A DNA stretch of 5,711 nucleotides. Origin: Acidobacteriota bacterium. Its GTDB lineage: Bacteria; Acidobacteriota; Vicinamibacteria; Marinacidobacterales; SMYC01. The stretch lies in contig JAUVQL010000073.1 in NCBI GenBank assembly GCA_030598165.1, forward strand, positions 1-5,711. Reading direction: 5' to 3'. The translations under genes and the position numbers were made by a program. Positions 1 through 5,711 of the stretch are shown here, piece by piece. Positions within the stretch are counted from its first letter, which is position 1, and each line of letters opens with the position of its first letter. The notes beneath the pieces were generated by a model that saw only the letters and a list, made by a program, of their open reading frames with translations, did not search any database and was not told where the DNA came from.

Positions 1-91
1 GCACCGGGCAAGCGTCCTGGCACTTGATCATCTTGATCCAGTACTCGGTCGCATCAGGAGACTGGAGTTGGTAAAGATTGTCGTCGTTCAT
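1..91 (-). CDS. Probable FAD-dependent GltD-like oxidoreductase, N-terminal fragment
   Basis: Only the first 30 codons are in the window; the gene runs off the left edge. The translation begins MNDDNLYQLQSPDATEYW and reaches a cysteine motif, KCQDACPV, at residues 23-30. A CxxxCP motif close to the N-terminus is typical of the iron-sulfur-binding leader of GltD-like NAD(P)/FAD oxidoreductases (glutamate synthase small-subunit family and relatives in electron-transfer complexes), where a His often follows the CPV; the one remaining base (C) is compatible with this. The start is the ATG at 89-91. Its upstream sequence (AACAAGAA) is only a weak ribosome binding site. It lies on the same strand as the oxidase operon but 113 bp downstream, so it may have its own promoter. 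The family call rests on a short stretch. A ferredoxin-like or other 4Fe-4S protein is the main alternative. Confidence 0.55.
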   Translation of the reverse strand, partial: MNDDNLYQLQSPDATEYWIKMIKCQDACPV

Positions 92-107
92 TTCTTGTTC
101 AGCCGCG

Positions 108-126
108 AATTAACGCAAATTAACGC
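108..126. repeat. Direct repeat of AATTAACGC, 10-bp period
   Basis: AATTAACGC occurs at 108-116 and again, exactly, at 118-126, with one base between. The period is 10 bp, close to one helical turn, so both copies face the same side of the DNA. CGCG flanks both ends (104-107 and 124-127), giving an imperfect overall symmetry. It sits 17 bp upstream of the ATG at 91, a place suitable for an operator or transcription-start control site of the GltD-like gene. The repeat is seen directly; the regulatory role is inference. Confidence 0.4.
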
Positions 127-128
127 GT

Positions 129-152
129 AAAAGAAAGAAACAAGTGTCTTTC
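129..152 (-). terminator. Possible weak intrinsic terminator of the oxidase operon
   Basis: On the minus strand GAAAGA (152-147) can pair with TCTTTC (138-133) across an 8-base loop, followed directly by TTTT (132-129). This has the order of an intrinsic terminator and lies about 55 bp past the last stop codon of the operon. The 6-bp stem has only two G-C pairs, so it would be weak. It may be chance in an AT-rich, purine/pyrimidine-biased stretch. Confidence 0.2.
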
Positions 153-204
153 AGAAAGAGACAAATTTGACTTATCTTTGCTCCGGAACCCCCCACCTCT
201 TGTC

Positions 205-534
205 CTATTCGCGTTCATGAGCGTTCATGTGCGGCTTCTTCTCGTCTCCGTGGTTTTTTTTGAATGCAAAGACGATCACTGCCAGACCGGCGATGAGTCC
301 CAAGGCGGCTACGATGTACATGAACGTGTTGGAACCTTGTGTCGCTTGATTGAGTTGCTCGACGAGTCGGCCACGTTCCGTATCATTGAGCACTCCGTTC
401 ATGAACCGAATACAGTAGCCAACACATGCTAGTGTGATGACTATATAGGCGAATTTGAGAAACGTCGGTACGTCCGTATTCTTCCGCTCGGTGATCCAGC
501 CACCGGCGTAGTCTTTGATTTCATTGTCCGCCAT
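205..534 (-). CDS. Uncharacterised two-helix membrane protein of the oxidase operon
   Basis: This 109-residue protein is not recognised. A polar start (residues 1-23, with GGWITERKNTDVP) leads into a first membrane helix at about 24-45. A charged loop follows (46-69), then a second helix at about 71-91 and a hydrophilic tail (92-109) rich in Lys, Glu and His. There is no CXXCH or other cofactor motif. The ATG at 532-534 is chosen because a strong Shine-Dalgarno (GAGGAGG) ends 6 bases before it; a longer reading from 600 would run through that site and most of the preceding gene. It overlaps the upstream CcoS/CcoQ-like gene by 14 bp, which points to translational coupling and a role with the oxidase. 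The pattern of a short polar leader with TER/VP before a helix faintly recalls the N-terminal anchor of CcoP, so a haem-less stand-in for CcoP's membrane part is possible. That is a guess. Confidence 0.75.
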   Translation of the reverse strand: MADNEIKDYAGGWITERKNTDVPTFLKFAYIVITLACVGYCIRFMNGVLNDTERGRLVEQLNQATQGSNTFMYIVAALGLIAGLAVIVFAFKKNHGDEKKPHMNAHERE

Positions 535-697
535 GTTTCGCCTCCTCGTCGGCGAGCATTCGGTATTTGACTTCCTCACTTTTGGCGCCCCAGTACCCAT
601 CCTTCACGGAACGGATCAGAAAAAACAGGGCGCCGCCGGCAAAAAGAAGAAAGAGGAAGTACGACAAAAATATGCTCGGGTAGGTGTAATCCTGCAT
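521..697 (-). CDS. Small one-helix cbb3 oxidase protein, CcoS- or CcoQ-like
   Basis: This 58-residue protein has one membrane helix (about residues 8-28) and a cytoplasm-like tail. The tail, FLIRSVKDGYWG then VKYRMLADEE, resembles the CcoS pattern in which the helix is followed by a short Gly/Asp segment, an R-x-L/RML element and acidic residues. CcoS is a small protein needed for cofactor loading into cbb3 oxidase. CcoQ, a small subunit that stabilises the oxidase, usually occupies this place after ccoO and is the main alternative. The ATG at 695-697 is preferred to an in-frame GTG at 704-706, because AGAGGTGA at 703-710 is well placed for the ATG and would overlap the GTG. It begins 12 bp after ccoO ends and overlaps the next gene by 14 bp. 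It being a real gene is near certain; the family is moderately sure. Confidence 0.8.
   Translation of the reverse strand: MQDYTYPSIFLSYFLFLLFAGGALFFLIRSVKDGYWGAKSEEVKYRMLADEEAKHGGQ
541..547 (-). promoter_or_regulatory. Ribosome binding site deciding the start of the 109-residue protein
   Basis: On the minus strand the sequence reads GAGGAGG, six bases (CGAAAC) before the ATG at 534. It lies inside the 3' end of the preceding small gene, so translation of the two genes is probably coupled. It rules in the ATG at 534 over the upstream in-frame ATG at 600. Confidence 0.75.
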
Positions 698-702
698 GGA
701 AA

Positions 703-710
703 TCACCTCT
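703..710 (-). promoter_or_regulatory. Ribosome binding site deciding the start of the CcoS/CcoQ-like gene
   Basis: AGAGGTGA on the minus strand starts in the last base of the ccoO stop codon (TAA, 712-710) and stands five bases before the ATG at 697. The alternative GTG start at 706 lies within this site, so the ATG is favoured. Confidence 0.65.
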
Positions 711-1279
711 TATCTCTCGTAGTCTTCATCGGGCCGCCAGTTTTTGGCTCGGCCGAGCTTCTGCAAATAGGCAACGAGCGCTTGGAAATCGTCCTGGTCG
801 TCGGCGATCCAAGGGAAGGGCGGCATGACCGAGCCTGGAACGAGATCGCGCGGGTTGCGGAAATGGGTCAGGTGCCATTGAGTATCGTACTTACCGCCCA
901 CACGCGAGAGATCCGGGCCGGTTCTCTTGGTCCCGAACAGGTGGGGAGAATCATAGACGAACTCGTCGGGGGTCGAAATGGGTGCGTCAACACCTCTCCA
1001 TCCCGACCGTTTGGTGTCGGCCAGCAAAGTCCTCGTTTGTTGGGTGTGACAGTACCAGCAGCCATCTCGAACGTAAATCTCTCGGCCGGCCAACTCCTGT
1101 TCGGTATAGGGCTCCAGCTTGCCGGTTGGTCCTTTCGAGGGGTCATCATTCACGAAAGGCCTCGACCAGCTCGCATCAACCAGCGGAGGTACGACCGTGG
1201 TGAGTAAGCCGCCGATGAGAAAGAACACGACGGCCGCAATGACGAACAGCATGGCGTTGGAATCGGTCTTTTGCAACAT
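710..1279 (-). CDS. ccoO: cbb3-type cytochrome c oxidase subunit II (monohaem cytochrome c)
   Basis: CcoO carries electrons from a donor cytochrome to the CcoN haems on the periplasmic face of the membrane. The 189-residue protein has an N-terminal membrane anchor (about 10-34). A haem c motif, GCWYCH, has Cys74, Cys77 and His78, followed by the CcoO-typical TQQTR. The family signature GTKRTGPDLSRVGGKY is at 116-131, NPRDLVPGSVMPPFPW at 142-157 includes the probable axial ligand Met152, and a helical end follows. It is slightly shorter than many CcoO proteins (roughly 200 or more residues). The ATG at 1279 is preceded by AAGGAG (1287-1292), a good ribosome binding site. It starts 15 bp after ccoN ends. 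Only one haem is present; there is no fusion to CcoP. Confidence 0.95.
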   Translation of the reverse strand: MLQKTDSNAMLFVIAAVVFFLIGGLLTTVVPPLVDASWSRPFVNDDPSKGPTGKLEPYTEQELAGREIYVRDGCWYCHTQQTRTLLADTKRSGWRGVDAPISTPDEFVYDSPHLFGTKRTGPDLSRVGGKYDTQWHLTHFRNPRDLVPGSVMPPFPWIADDQDDFQALVAYLQKLGRAKNWRPDEDYER

Positions 1280-1294
1280 GGTCTCACTCCTTGC

Positions 1295-2713
1295 CTATGC
1301 GGCGGCTCCTTCGGTCGATTCGCGTCCAATCACCGTTGCCATGATGTTGTAGAGAAAGAGTGTGATCCCGCCGAATATCAAGACTCCTGAGAAGAAGCGG
1401 ACGATCCAGATGGGTCTCAGGGCCACAATCGTGTCGATGAAAGGAATCGAAGGGTTGTTCCACTGCCATCCTTGCCAAAAACCTCCCAGCCAAAGTGTGA
1501 CGAAGAAGCCCAACCCGCCAATCATCATGAGCCAGAAGCTCCAGTTGGCCATGGCGTCGGAGTGCAGTTTAGTCTTGAAGATGCGCGGGATGGTGTAAAG
1601 ACAGCCTGCGATGGCAAAGAAAGAAAACGCCCCGAGGACCGCCATGTGAGCGTGGCCGGGAATCCAATCCGTTTTCGAGACGATGGCATTCACCGAGCGC
1701 AAGGCGTGCATCGGTCCCTGGAAGCAGGTCAACAGATAGAAGACCACGCCGGACATGAGGAATTTGAGCGGCACGCTCTTTTGCAACTGGTGCCACTCAC
1801 CTTTCATTGTGGCGAAGAAGTTGTAGACCACCGTCCACACGGGAATCAGGAGCATCACAGAGAAGAAGATTGCGATGGTCTGTAGCCACTGGGAGATAGG
1901 GCCGTGAAGCATGTGATGGGCGCCGGTCCACACATAGATGAATGCGAGGGACCAAAAGCCGATCATGGATAGCTTGTGACTGTGGAGCGGGATGTTCCCT
2001 GTCTTGGGGATGTAGTAATAAGCCAGGGCCAGTCCTACCGGTGTAAAGATGAGACCCACAGCGTTGTGAACGTACATCCAACTCAAATTGGCTTGATTCA
2101 CGCCTGTGGTGAACATGACCGCGAAGTTACCCACAAGGTAGACGAATGCTGTCCAGAGGATCGTCCCTCCGATATACCAGATCGTGACATACATCTGCGT
2201 GTACTTGCGGGTTGCTATGGTGGCAAAGACGTTCCAACCGAACATGATCCAGGTCACTACGAGGAGTACATCCAGCAAAAACGGAAACTCGGCGTACTCG
2301 AAGCCCTGGTTCCAACCCGCCGGTAAAGAGACCACGGCCCCAAGGATGATCACGTTCCAGAGGATAGCGGTGGTGACTCCCAACTTTTCGCTCCAGAGCT
2401 TTACTCCACATAGACGGGGCACGACGTAGTAGGCGAGCCCCATATCGGCCGCCAATAACCAGCCGAAGAGCATCCCGTTGACGTGGAGGGGACGTAACCG
2501 GCCGTAGGTCAGTACCGACACGGTACCTAGAAGATCCGGCCATACGAACTTCGCCGCAATCAAGATGGCGATGATACCCATGATGAAGAAATAGGCGATC
2601 GAGCTCAAGAGGAACCAAGCGGCAGTGGTGTCGCTGTGTACCACTGGTGTGGTGCTCTCGCCGTTGGTCGATCGAGCCTCCGCTCCAGCTTGGACTCCTT
2701 TGGTTTCTTCCAT
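1295..2713 (-). CDS. ccoN: cbb3-type cytochrome c oxidase subunit I (catalytic, haem b/haem b3-CuB)
   Basis: This 472-residue integral membrane protein reduces oxygen to water and couples this to proton translocation. About a dozen hydrophobic stretches are visible. The expected ligands are present: His77 in YGRLRPLHVNG and His356 for low-spin haem b; His354 in WIPGHAHMA for haem b3; His216 in YVHNAVG and His266/His267 in YVWTGAHH for CuB. Tyr260, six residues before the HH pair, matches the helix VII tyrosine that is cross-linked to a CuB histidine in cbb3 enzymes. The usual cbb3 FEGPM element reads FQGPM (Gln332), and the text after RLRPLH differs from standard proteobacterial CcoN, so this is a divergent C-family member. 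NO-reductase is unlikely, given the tyrosine and the adjoining ccoO. The ATG at 2713 has AGGAGA (2720-2725) as its site, made from the last two Arg codons of the gene before, only 3 bp away. Confidence 0.95.
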   Translation of the reverse strand: MEETKGVQAGAEARSTNGESTTPVVHSDTTAAWFLLSSIAYFFIMGIIAILIAAKFVWPDLLGTVSVLTYGRLRPLHVNGMLFGWLLAADMGLAYYVVPRLCGVKLWSEKLGVTTAILWNVIILGAVVSLPAGWNQGFEYAEFPFLLDVLLVVTWIMFGWNVFATIATRKYTQMYVTIWYIGGTILWTAFVYLVGNFAVMFTTGVNQANLSWMYVHNAVGLIFTPVGLALAYYYIPKTGNIPLHSHKLSMIGFWSLAFIYVWTGAHHMLHGPISQWLQTIAIFFSVMLLIPVWTVVYNFFATMKGEWHQLQKSVPLKFLMSGVVFYLLTCFQGPMHALRSVNAIVSKTDWIPGHAHMAVLGAFSFFAIAGCLYTIPRIFKTKLHSDAMANWSFWLMMIGGLGFFVTLWLGGFWQGWQWNNPSIPFIDTIVALRPIWIVRFFSGVLIFGGITLFLYNIMATVIGRESTEGAAA

Positions 2714-2716
2714 AGG

Positions 2717-4495
2717 TTATCTCCTGATATTGAGGCTGCGGATGTAGTTGGCGACATCACCGACGTCGTCGATGGAGAGCCCGTAATCGATCCATGGCGG
2801 CATCGCCGTTCCCTGAACGCCGTAGAGGATGGATTCCAGGATGCGTCTATCGTTCAGGCTATCAACGAAGTGGGCGTTACGAAGATTTCTTGGCCGAGGC
2901 GAGATGTCGGGGGAGTTGGGCCCCTTGCCGTCGGCCTTGAGACCGTGACAGCCCGTGCAGCGCCGGAGAAAAGTGGCCTCTCCGCGTCCAACGGACTCGT
3001 CACTCATCGACACCGGATTGTCGTCGGGAATGTTGCGTGGTTTGAGCTCACGGCGCGGCTGGGTCACAAAGGTACCTAGAACGTAATCGAGCGCTCCCTG
3101 TATTTGCTCTTCATCGAGAACGTTTTGCCAGGGTGGCATGGAAGTGCCGGGCACCCCTTCCTTGATGGAGGTCAGAAGTCGTTCGGTCGTTTTGCTGTTC
3201 ATGAACGCCGATTTAGTGAGATCACGTGGGTTTGGATCCAGGTAGATGGCGATCGGGCCAGCGCCGTCGCCCTCCTCGCCGTGGCAACGAGAACACAGCT
3301 CCTTATAAGTGGCTTCCGCGCTCATAGGAGGTGGAGGTGTTGTGAGGGTCATAAGATGATCGGACATGGCTTGAAAATCGCTCTCGGCCATCCGAAACGC
3401 CGGCATAATGGAATCCGAAACAACTGAACGGGGATTCGAGAAGTGGTCCATCAACCAAGCCTCGTCTCGAATCAATCCGGTATAGGAGAGATTGGGAGCA
3501 ATCCGTCCGTCCTTTTCTCCGAGTTTGTGACAGGCCATGCAAGCCCTGTCATTGATGAGCCTCTCACCCAATGTGGCAATGGCTTCGCCCTCGGTCGCCC
3601 GCTCCGCCGGGAGTGCTCCCCCTTGCTGCCTCCCGAGCGTGGCGAGGTACCGGTCGAGCTGTGTCTCGGTGAAGTTGACTCCGCGCCGACTCTTCAAAAA
3701 GATGACAACGGCCTTGACGTCTTCCTCGCTCAAATTGAATTTCGGCATGAACGAAGTGGCGAGATTGGCACGAGGCTCGACGATGGACTCCCAGAGATAA
3801 TCCAACATGAAGGTCTTGCCCACTTCGCTCAAGTCGGGACCCAATGTGGATTCGGAGAGGCCTTCGATGCGGTGACAACCATAACAGGCTTGCTCGAAAT
3901 AGAGCTGGCGACCGCGCTGGACGTATTGGGTTCCCGAAAAACCCTCCTCCGTATGGCACTGCGCGCAATTGGCCTCCATGTACTCTGTGCCCAAGAGCTT
4001 GGACTTGTACTCCTCGTTCCAATTTTCATGTATGACGTAACCCAGCATGGGCATGGGCCAGTAGTGATCTTCGCCGTGAGAGTAGACTTCTTTGAGTCCA
4101 CGCCCCTGTCCGTCGTGGCAGACCGTGCAGCCGAAGTCCGTAAACTTGTGTCGGCGCTCCAAGCGACCGTTTATCTCGTAGTCGCCGAGGGTCTCTGAGT
4201 AAGGGTGAGTGCGAAGCGGCTCGAAGTGCTCCATGAACCGCGGATCGTCAGCAGCGATGTGACAGGTCGTGCAGCGATCCACTTGGGATTCACCGAACTG
4301 TGTGACGATGATCTGTTCAATCTTGGGGCGCCTCGCCGCGAGCTCTTCGCGCTCCAAGTCGTTGGTCGACTCGGCGCGAGCTTGGTCGAAGTAGGCGGTT
4401 TGATGTCTTTCCCAGTGGTGAAAAAACTGATCGTAAAAGACCACTCCGTGGACGATGAAAACGATGATACTCGCAACGGCCAGTGCCAGTCGCAT
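2717..4495 (-). CDS. Membrane-anchored heptaheme cytochrome c linking bc-type complex and oxidase
   Basis: This is a 592-residue protein with an uncleaved-looking N-terminal membrane helix (about 3-22) and a long periplasmic part. Seven CXXCH sites are visible, with haem-ligand His at 79, 127, 181, 208, 323, 405 and 517. The first three form an N-terminal triheme region with several extra His but no clear Met ligand. The last four are class I cytochrome c modules, each with a downstream Met (250, 364, 453, 565) in xMPxF/W settings. The final two modules are close repeats of one another (CHGxxxDGxGP, then PRxL, then GVxGTxMPPW). It lies between cytochrome b (31 bp) and ccoN (3 bp), which suits a protein that replaces cytochrome c1 and also hands electrons to CcoO. 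The ribosome binding site is poor (an AAGGG about ten bases before the ATG). The function is inferred from haem content and context; the haem count is seen directly. Confidence 0.9.
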   Translation of the reverse strand: MRLALAVASIIVFIVHGVVFYDQFFHHWERHQTAYFDQARAESTNDLEREELAARRPKIEQIIVTQFGESQVDRCTTCHIAADDPRFMEHFEPLRTHPYSETLGDYEINGRLERRHKFTDFGCTVCHDGQGRGLKEVYSHGEDHYWPMPMLGYVIHENWNEEYKSKLLGTEYMEANCAQCHTEEGFSGTQYVQRGRQLYFEQACYGCHRIEGLSESTLGPDLSEVGKTFMLDYLWESIVEPRANLATSFMPKFNLSEEDVKAVVIFLKSRRGVNFTETQLDRYLATLGRQQGGALPAERATEGEAIATLGERLINDRACMACHKLGEKDGRIAPNLSYTGLIRDEAWLMDHFSNPRSVVSDSIMPAFRMAESDFQAMSDHLMTLTTPPPPMSAEATYKELCSRCHGEEGDGAGPIAIYLDPNPRDLTKSAFMNSKTTERLLTSIKEGVPGTSMPPWQNVLDEEQIQGALDYVLGTFVTQPRRELKPRNIPDDNPVSMSDESVGRGEATFLRRCTGCHGLKADGKGPNSPDISPRPRNLRNAHFVDSLNDRRILESILYGVQGTAMPPWIDYGLSIDDVGDVANYIRSLNIRR

Positions 4496-4526
4496 TTCTC
4501 TTAGTCCCTTTCTTGCCTATGTCGTC

Positions 4527-5711
4527 CTAGAACGGTGAAACGAACGCCCAGTTGGGACCTCGGAAGAACGTACCGATGACAACTAGGAACACGTTCACAA
4601 GAGCGAATGTGATGAACAGCGTATTGGCTAAGAGCCTATCCTTGGAGAACCACACACCCACGCCATAGGGCTTGCGGTCGAGATACGGAACGAGCAGCAA
4701 GATGATCACTTCCAAGGTAGGAATCCCAACACCGCCCCAAAACGCGGAGTAGCTGACCAGTTCCTGGAGCCCTAAGAAGTACCATGGTGCTTTTGCCGGG
4801 TTGGGTGGGTGCATAACATTGACGGGCTCTTCGAGTGGCGCATGGAACAGAAGTGAGACCACTAGAATCGCTGCAATGGTGAGCACGAAGACAAAAAGCT
4901 CCGCTGTCAACAAATCCGGCCAGCTATAGACGGTGTTGTCCGGGATGTTACCTACTTTGGTAAAAGGACCTCGAACGAAGCCCATGAACCCGTACTTCTT
5001 TTTTTCGAGCGGCTCCGCTTTCAACTGTATGGGCTGGCTCTCCACGGCCGGCGGCGATGGGGGTGCGGGCTCGTCAGGACGGGCCAAGCCGCCGTCCTTA
5101 CGGATCCTCCAAAAGTGGATAGCCACAAAAAGGGTGATGACAAGCGGGAGGACCACGACGTGAAGGACATAGAAGCGAAGCAAAGCTTCTTGACCGACGG
5201 AATAGTCACCCAGCATGAGAAACTGGATTTCCTTGCCGAAGACGGGTGCATATGCTGAAATCGATGCCCCGACGGTGATGGCCCAGTAAGCCAATTGATC
5301 CCAGGGGAGTAGGTACCCTGTGAAGCTGGCAAAAAGCGTCAACAATAGTAAAGCCACGCCGAGGACCCAGTTGAACTCGCGCGGTTTCTTGTAAGCTCCC
5401 GTCAGGAACACCCTGCACATGTGGAGAAACACGACCGCGACCATTCCGTGGGCCGCCCAGCGATGCATGTTGCGTAGAAACGTGCCGAACGCCACGGTGC
5501 CGCGCAGATCGAGCATGCGATCGTAGGCTTGGCCCGTCGAAGGTACGTAATAGAACAAGAGTAGGATTCCACTCGCCCCCAAGATGACGAACAGGAAGAA
5601 TGAAATCAGGCCCAACCCCAACGTGTAAGCAGGTTTCAAGGTGTGGCGATGGACTCTGACGGGGTGAATGTGGAGGAAGAAGTTCGTGAACATCGTGGAG
5701 GAGCGTCCCAA
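4527..5711 (-). CDS. Cytochrome b of a bc-type quinol:cytochrome c oxidoreductase, N-terminus cut off
   Basis: 394 codons are visible. The first in the window is TTG at 5711, probably an internal Leu rather than the start, since family members have an N-terminal helix before RSS-like text. Numbering from that codon, haem b ligands are His83/His97 (13 residues between) and His184/His199 (14 between, the b6-type spacing). Supporting motifs are [20 protein letters not shown] and [15 protein letters not shown], which forms part of the quinol site. The PEWY region reads NPAKAPWYF (304-312). A Pro/Glu/Lys-rich linker (about 208-262) joins a b6-like half to a subunit IV-like half, so this is a one-piece protein. 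The end, with an extra helix and FFRGPNW, is of the type seen in Nitrospirota and Deltaproteobacteria. It donates electrons through a Rieske protein expected upstream, outside the window. Commonly named petB or qcrB; the symbol is left open. Confidence 0.95.
   Translation of the reverse strand: MGRSSTMFTNFFLHIHPVRVHRHTLKPAYTLGLGLISFFLFVILGASGILLLFYYVPSTGQAYDRMLDLRGTVAFGTFLRNMHRWAAHGMVAVVFLHMCRVFLTGAYKKPREFNWVLGVALLLLTLFASFTGYLLPWDQLAYWAITVGASISAYAPVFGKEIQFLMLGDYSVGQEALLRFYVLHVVVLPLVITLFVAIHFWRIRKDGGLARPDEPAPPSPPAVESQPIQLKAEPLEKKKYGFMGFVRGPFTKVGNIPDNTVYSWPDLLTAELFVFVLTIAAILVVSLLFHAPLEEPVNVMHPPNPAKAPWYFLGLQELVSYSAFWGGVGIPTLEVIILLLVPYLDRKPYGVGVWFSKDRLLANTLFITFALVNVFLVVIGTFFRGPNWAFVSPF

Larger units (their letters stand above)
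92..204. other. Intergenic region between the oxidase operon and the GltD-like gene
   Basis: This 113-bp gap is the only non-coding stretch longer than about 30 bp. It is clearly more AT-rich than the flanking genes. Reading on the minus strand it holds, in order, a G-run (about 189-194), a weak dyad (145-163), a weak hairpin followed by four T (129-152), and two copies of GCGTTAATT (108-126) just before the next start codon. No convincing sigma70 -35/-10 pair or sigma54 -24/-12 pair was found by eye. It probably carries the end of the oxidase transcript and the control region of the downstream gene. Confidence 0.6.
205..5711 (-). other. Predicted transcription unit: bc-type complex plus cbb3 oxidase
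   Basis: Six genes on one strand are separated by 31, 3, 15 and 12 bp, then overlap by 14 bp. No promoter-sized gap or hairpin lies between them. Ribosome binding sites of ccoN, the CcoS/CcoQ-like gene and the last gene are built into the end of the gene before. The promoter must lie to the right of 5711. The order puts quinol oxidation first, the multihaem relay second, and oxygen reduction with its small partner proteins last. Confidence 0.75.

Noticed and set aside
178..432. 84-codon open frame on the plus strand starting in the intergenic gap
   Set aside because: It starts at a non-ATG codon without a ribosome binding site and is mostly antisense to the 109-residue membrane protein.
535..600. 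Longer N-terminus of the 109-residue protein, starting at 600
   Set aside because: This extension would overlap the preceding gene by 80 bp and has no membrane or domain character, while a strong ribosome binding site stands right before the ATG at 534.
515..1207. 230-codon open frame on the plus strand
   Set aside because: It is antisense to ccoO and the CcoS/CcoQ-like gene, starts inside the 109-residue protein gene, and has no domain features. It is a shadow of GC-biased coding sequence.
1295..2713. CcoN as a nitric oxide reductase (NorB-like)
   Set aside because: The helix VII Tyr before the HH pair is present, and the neighbour is a clear CcoO with TQQTR and GTKRTGPDLSRVGG, as in cbb3 oxidases, not NorC.
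3443..4198. 251-codon open frame on the plus strand
   Set aside because: It lies wholly antisense to the heptaheme cytochrome gene, whose seven haem motifs make the minus strand certain. The translation has no recognisable motif.
5691..5711. TTG at 5711 as the true start of cytochrome b
   Set aside because: It is at the very edge, and cytochrome b proteins normally have about 10-25 more residues before this point. An internal Leu codon is more likely.
1..5711. CRISPR arrays, tRNA or rRNA genes, insertion sequences, attachment sites
   Set aside because: The window is almost fully filled by respiratory genes. The single gap of 113 bp shows no tRNA-like fold, spaced repeats or terminal inverted repeats by eye.

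Overview
The window is one strand of respiratory genes. Six consecutive genes, all read right to left on the minus strand, form what looks like a single transcription unit. A seventh gene starts on the same strand after a short intergenic gap and runs off the left edge. The gene content (a one-piece b6/subunit-IV-type cytochrome b, a membrane-anchored heptaheme cytochrome c, a divergent cbb3-type oxidase and a GltD-like oxidoreductase start) suggests an aerobic or microaerobic Gram-negative bacterium with many c-type cytochromes. From general recall the combination is most like the Nitrospirota (Nitrospira/Leptospirillum-like) or similar deep lineages such as NC10 or Nitrospinota. This placement is an inference from gene style; no marker gene is present.

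Layout in transcription order. (1) 5711-4527: cytochrome b of a quinol:cytochrome c oxidoreductase, cut at its N-terminus by the window edge; its Rieske partner is presumably just outside. (2) 4495-2717: a 592-residue cytochrome c with one N-terminal membrane anchor and seven CXXCH haem sites, probably doing the job of cytochrome c1 and of electron delivery to the oxidase. (3) 2713-1295: CcoN, the catalytic haem-copper oxidase subunit, with all six expected metal-ligand histidines. (4) 1279-710: CcoO, a monohaem membrane-anchored cytochrome c. (5) 697-521: a 58-residue one-helix protein resembling CcoS or CcoQ. (6) 534-205: a 109-residue protein with two membrane helices and a charged, histidine-containing tail, not recognised. 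Then come 113 bp of AT-rich intergenic DNA (92-204) with a 10-bp-period direct repeat, and (7) 91 to the edge: the start of a probable FAD-dependent, GltD-like oxidoreductase.

How they work together (inference): cytochrome b and the unseen Rieske protein oxidise quinol. Electrons pass through the heptaheme protein to the CcoO haem and on to the CcoN haem b3/CuB site, where oxygen is reduced. No CcoP and no soluble cytochrome c are in the window. Gaps between genes are 31, 3, 15 and 12 bp followed by a 14-bp overlap, so the bc-type and cbb3-type parts are probably co-expressed and may form one supercomplex. This linked bc/heptaheme/cbb3 arrangement is the most interesting point of the window.
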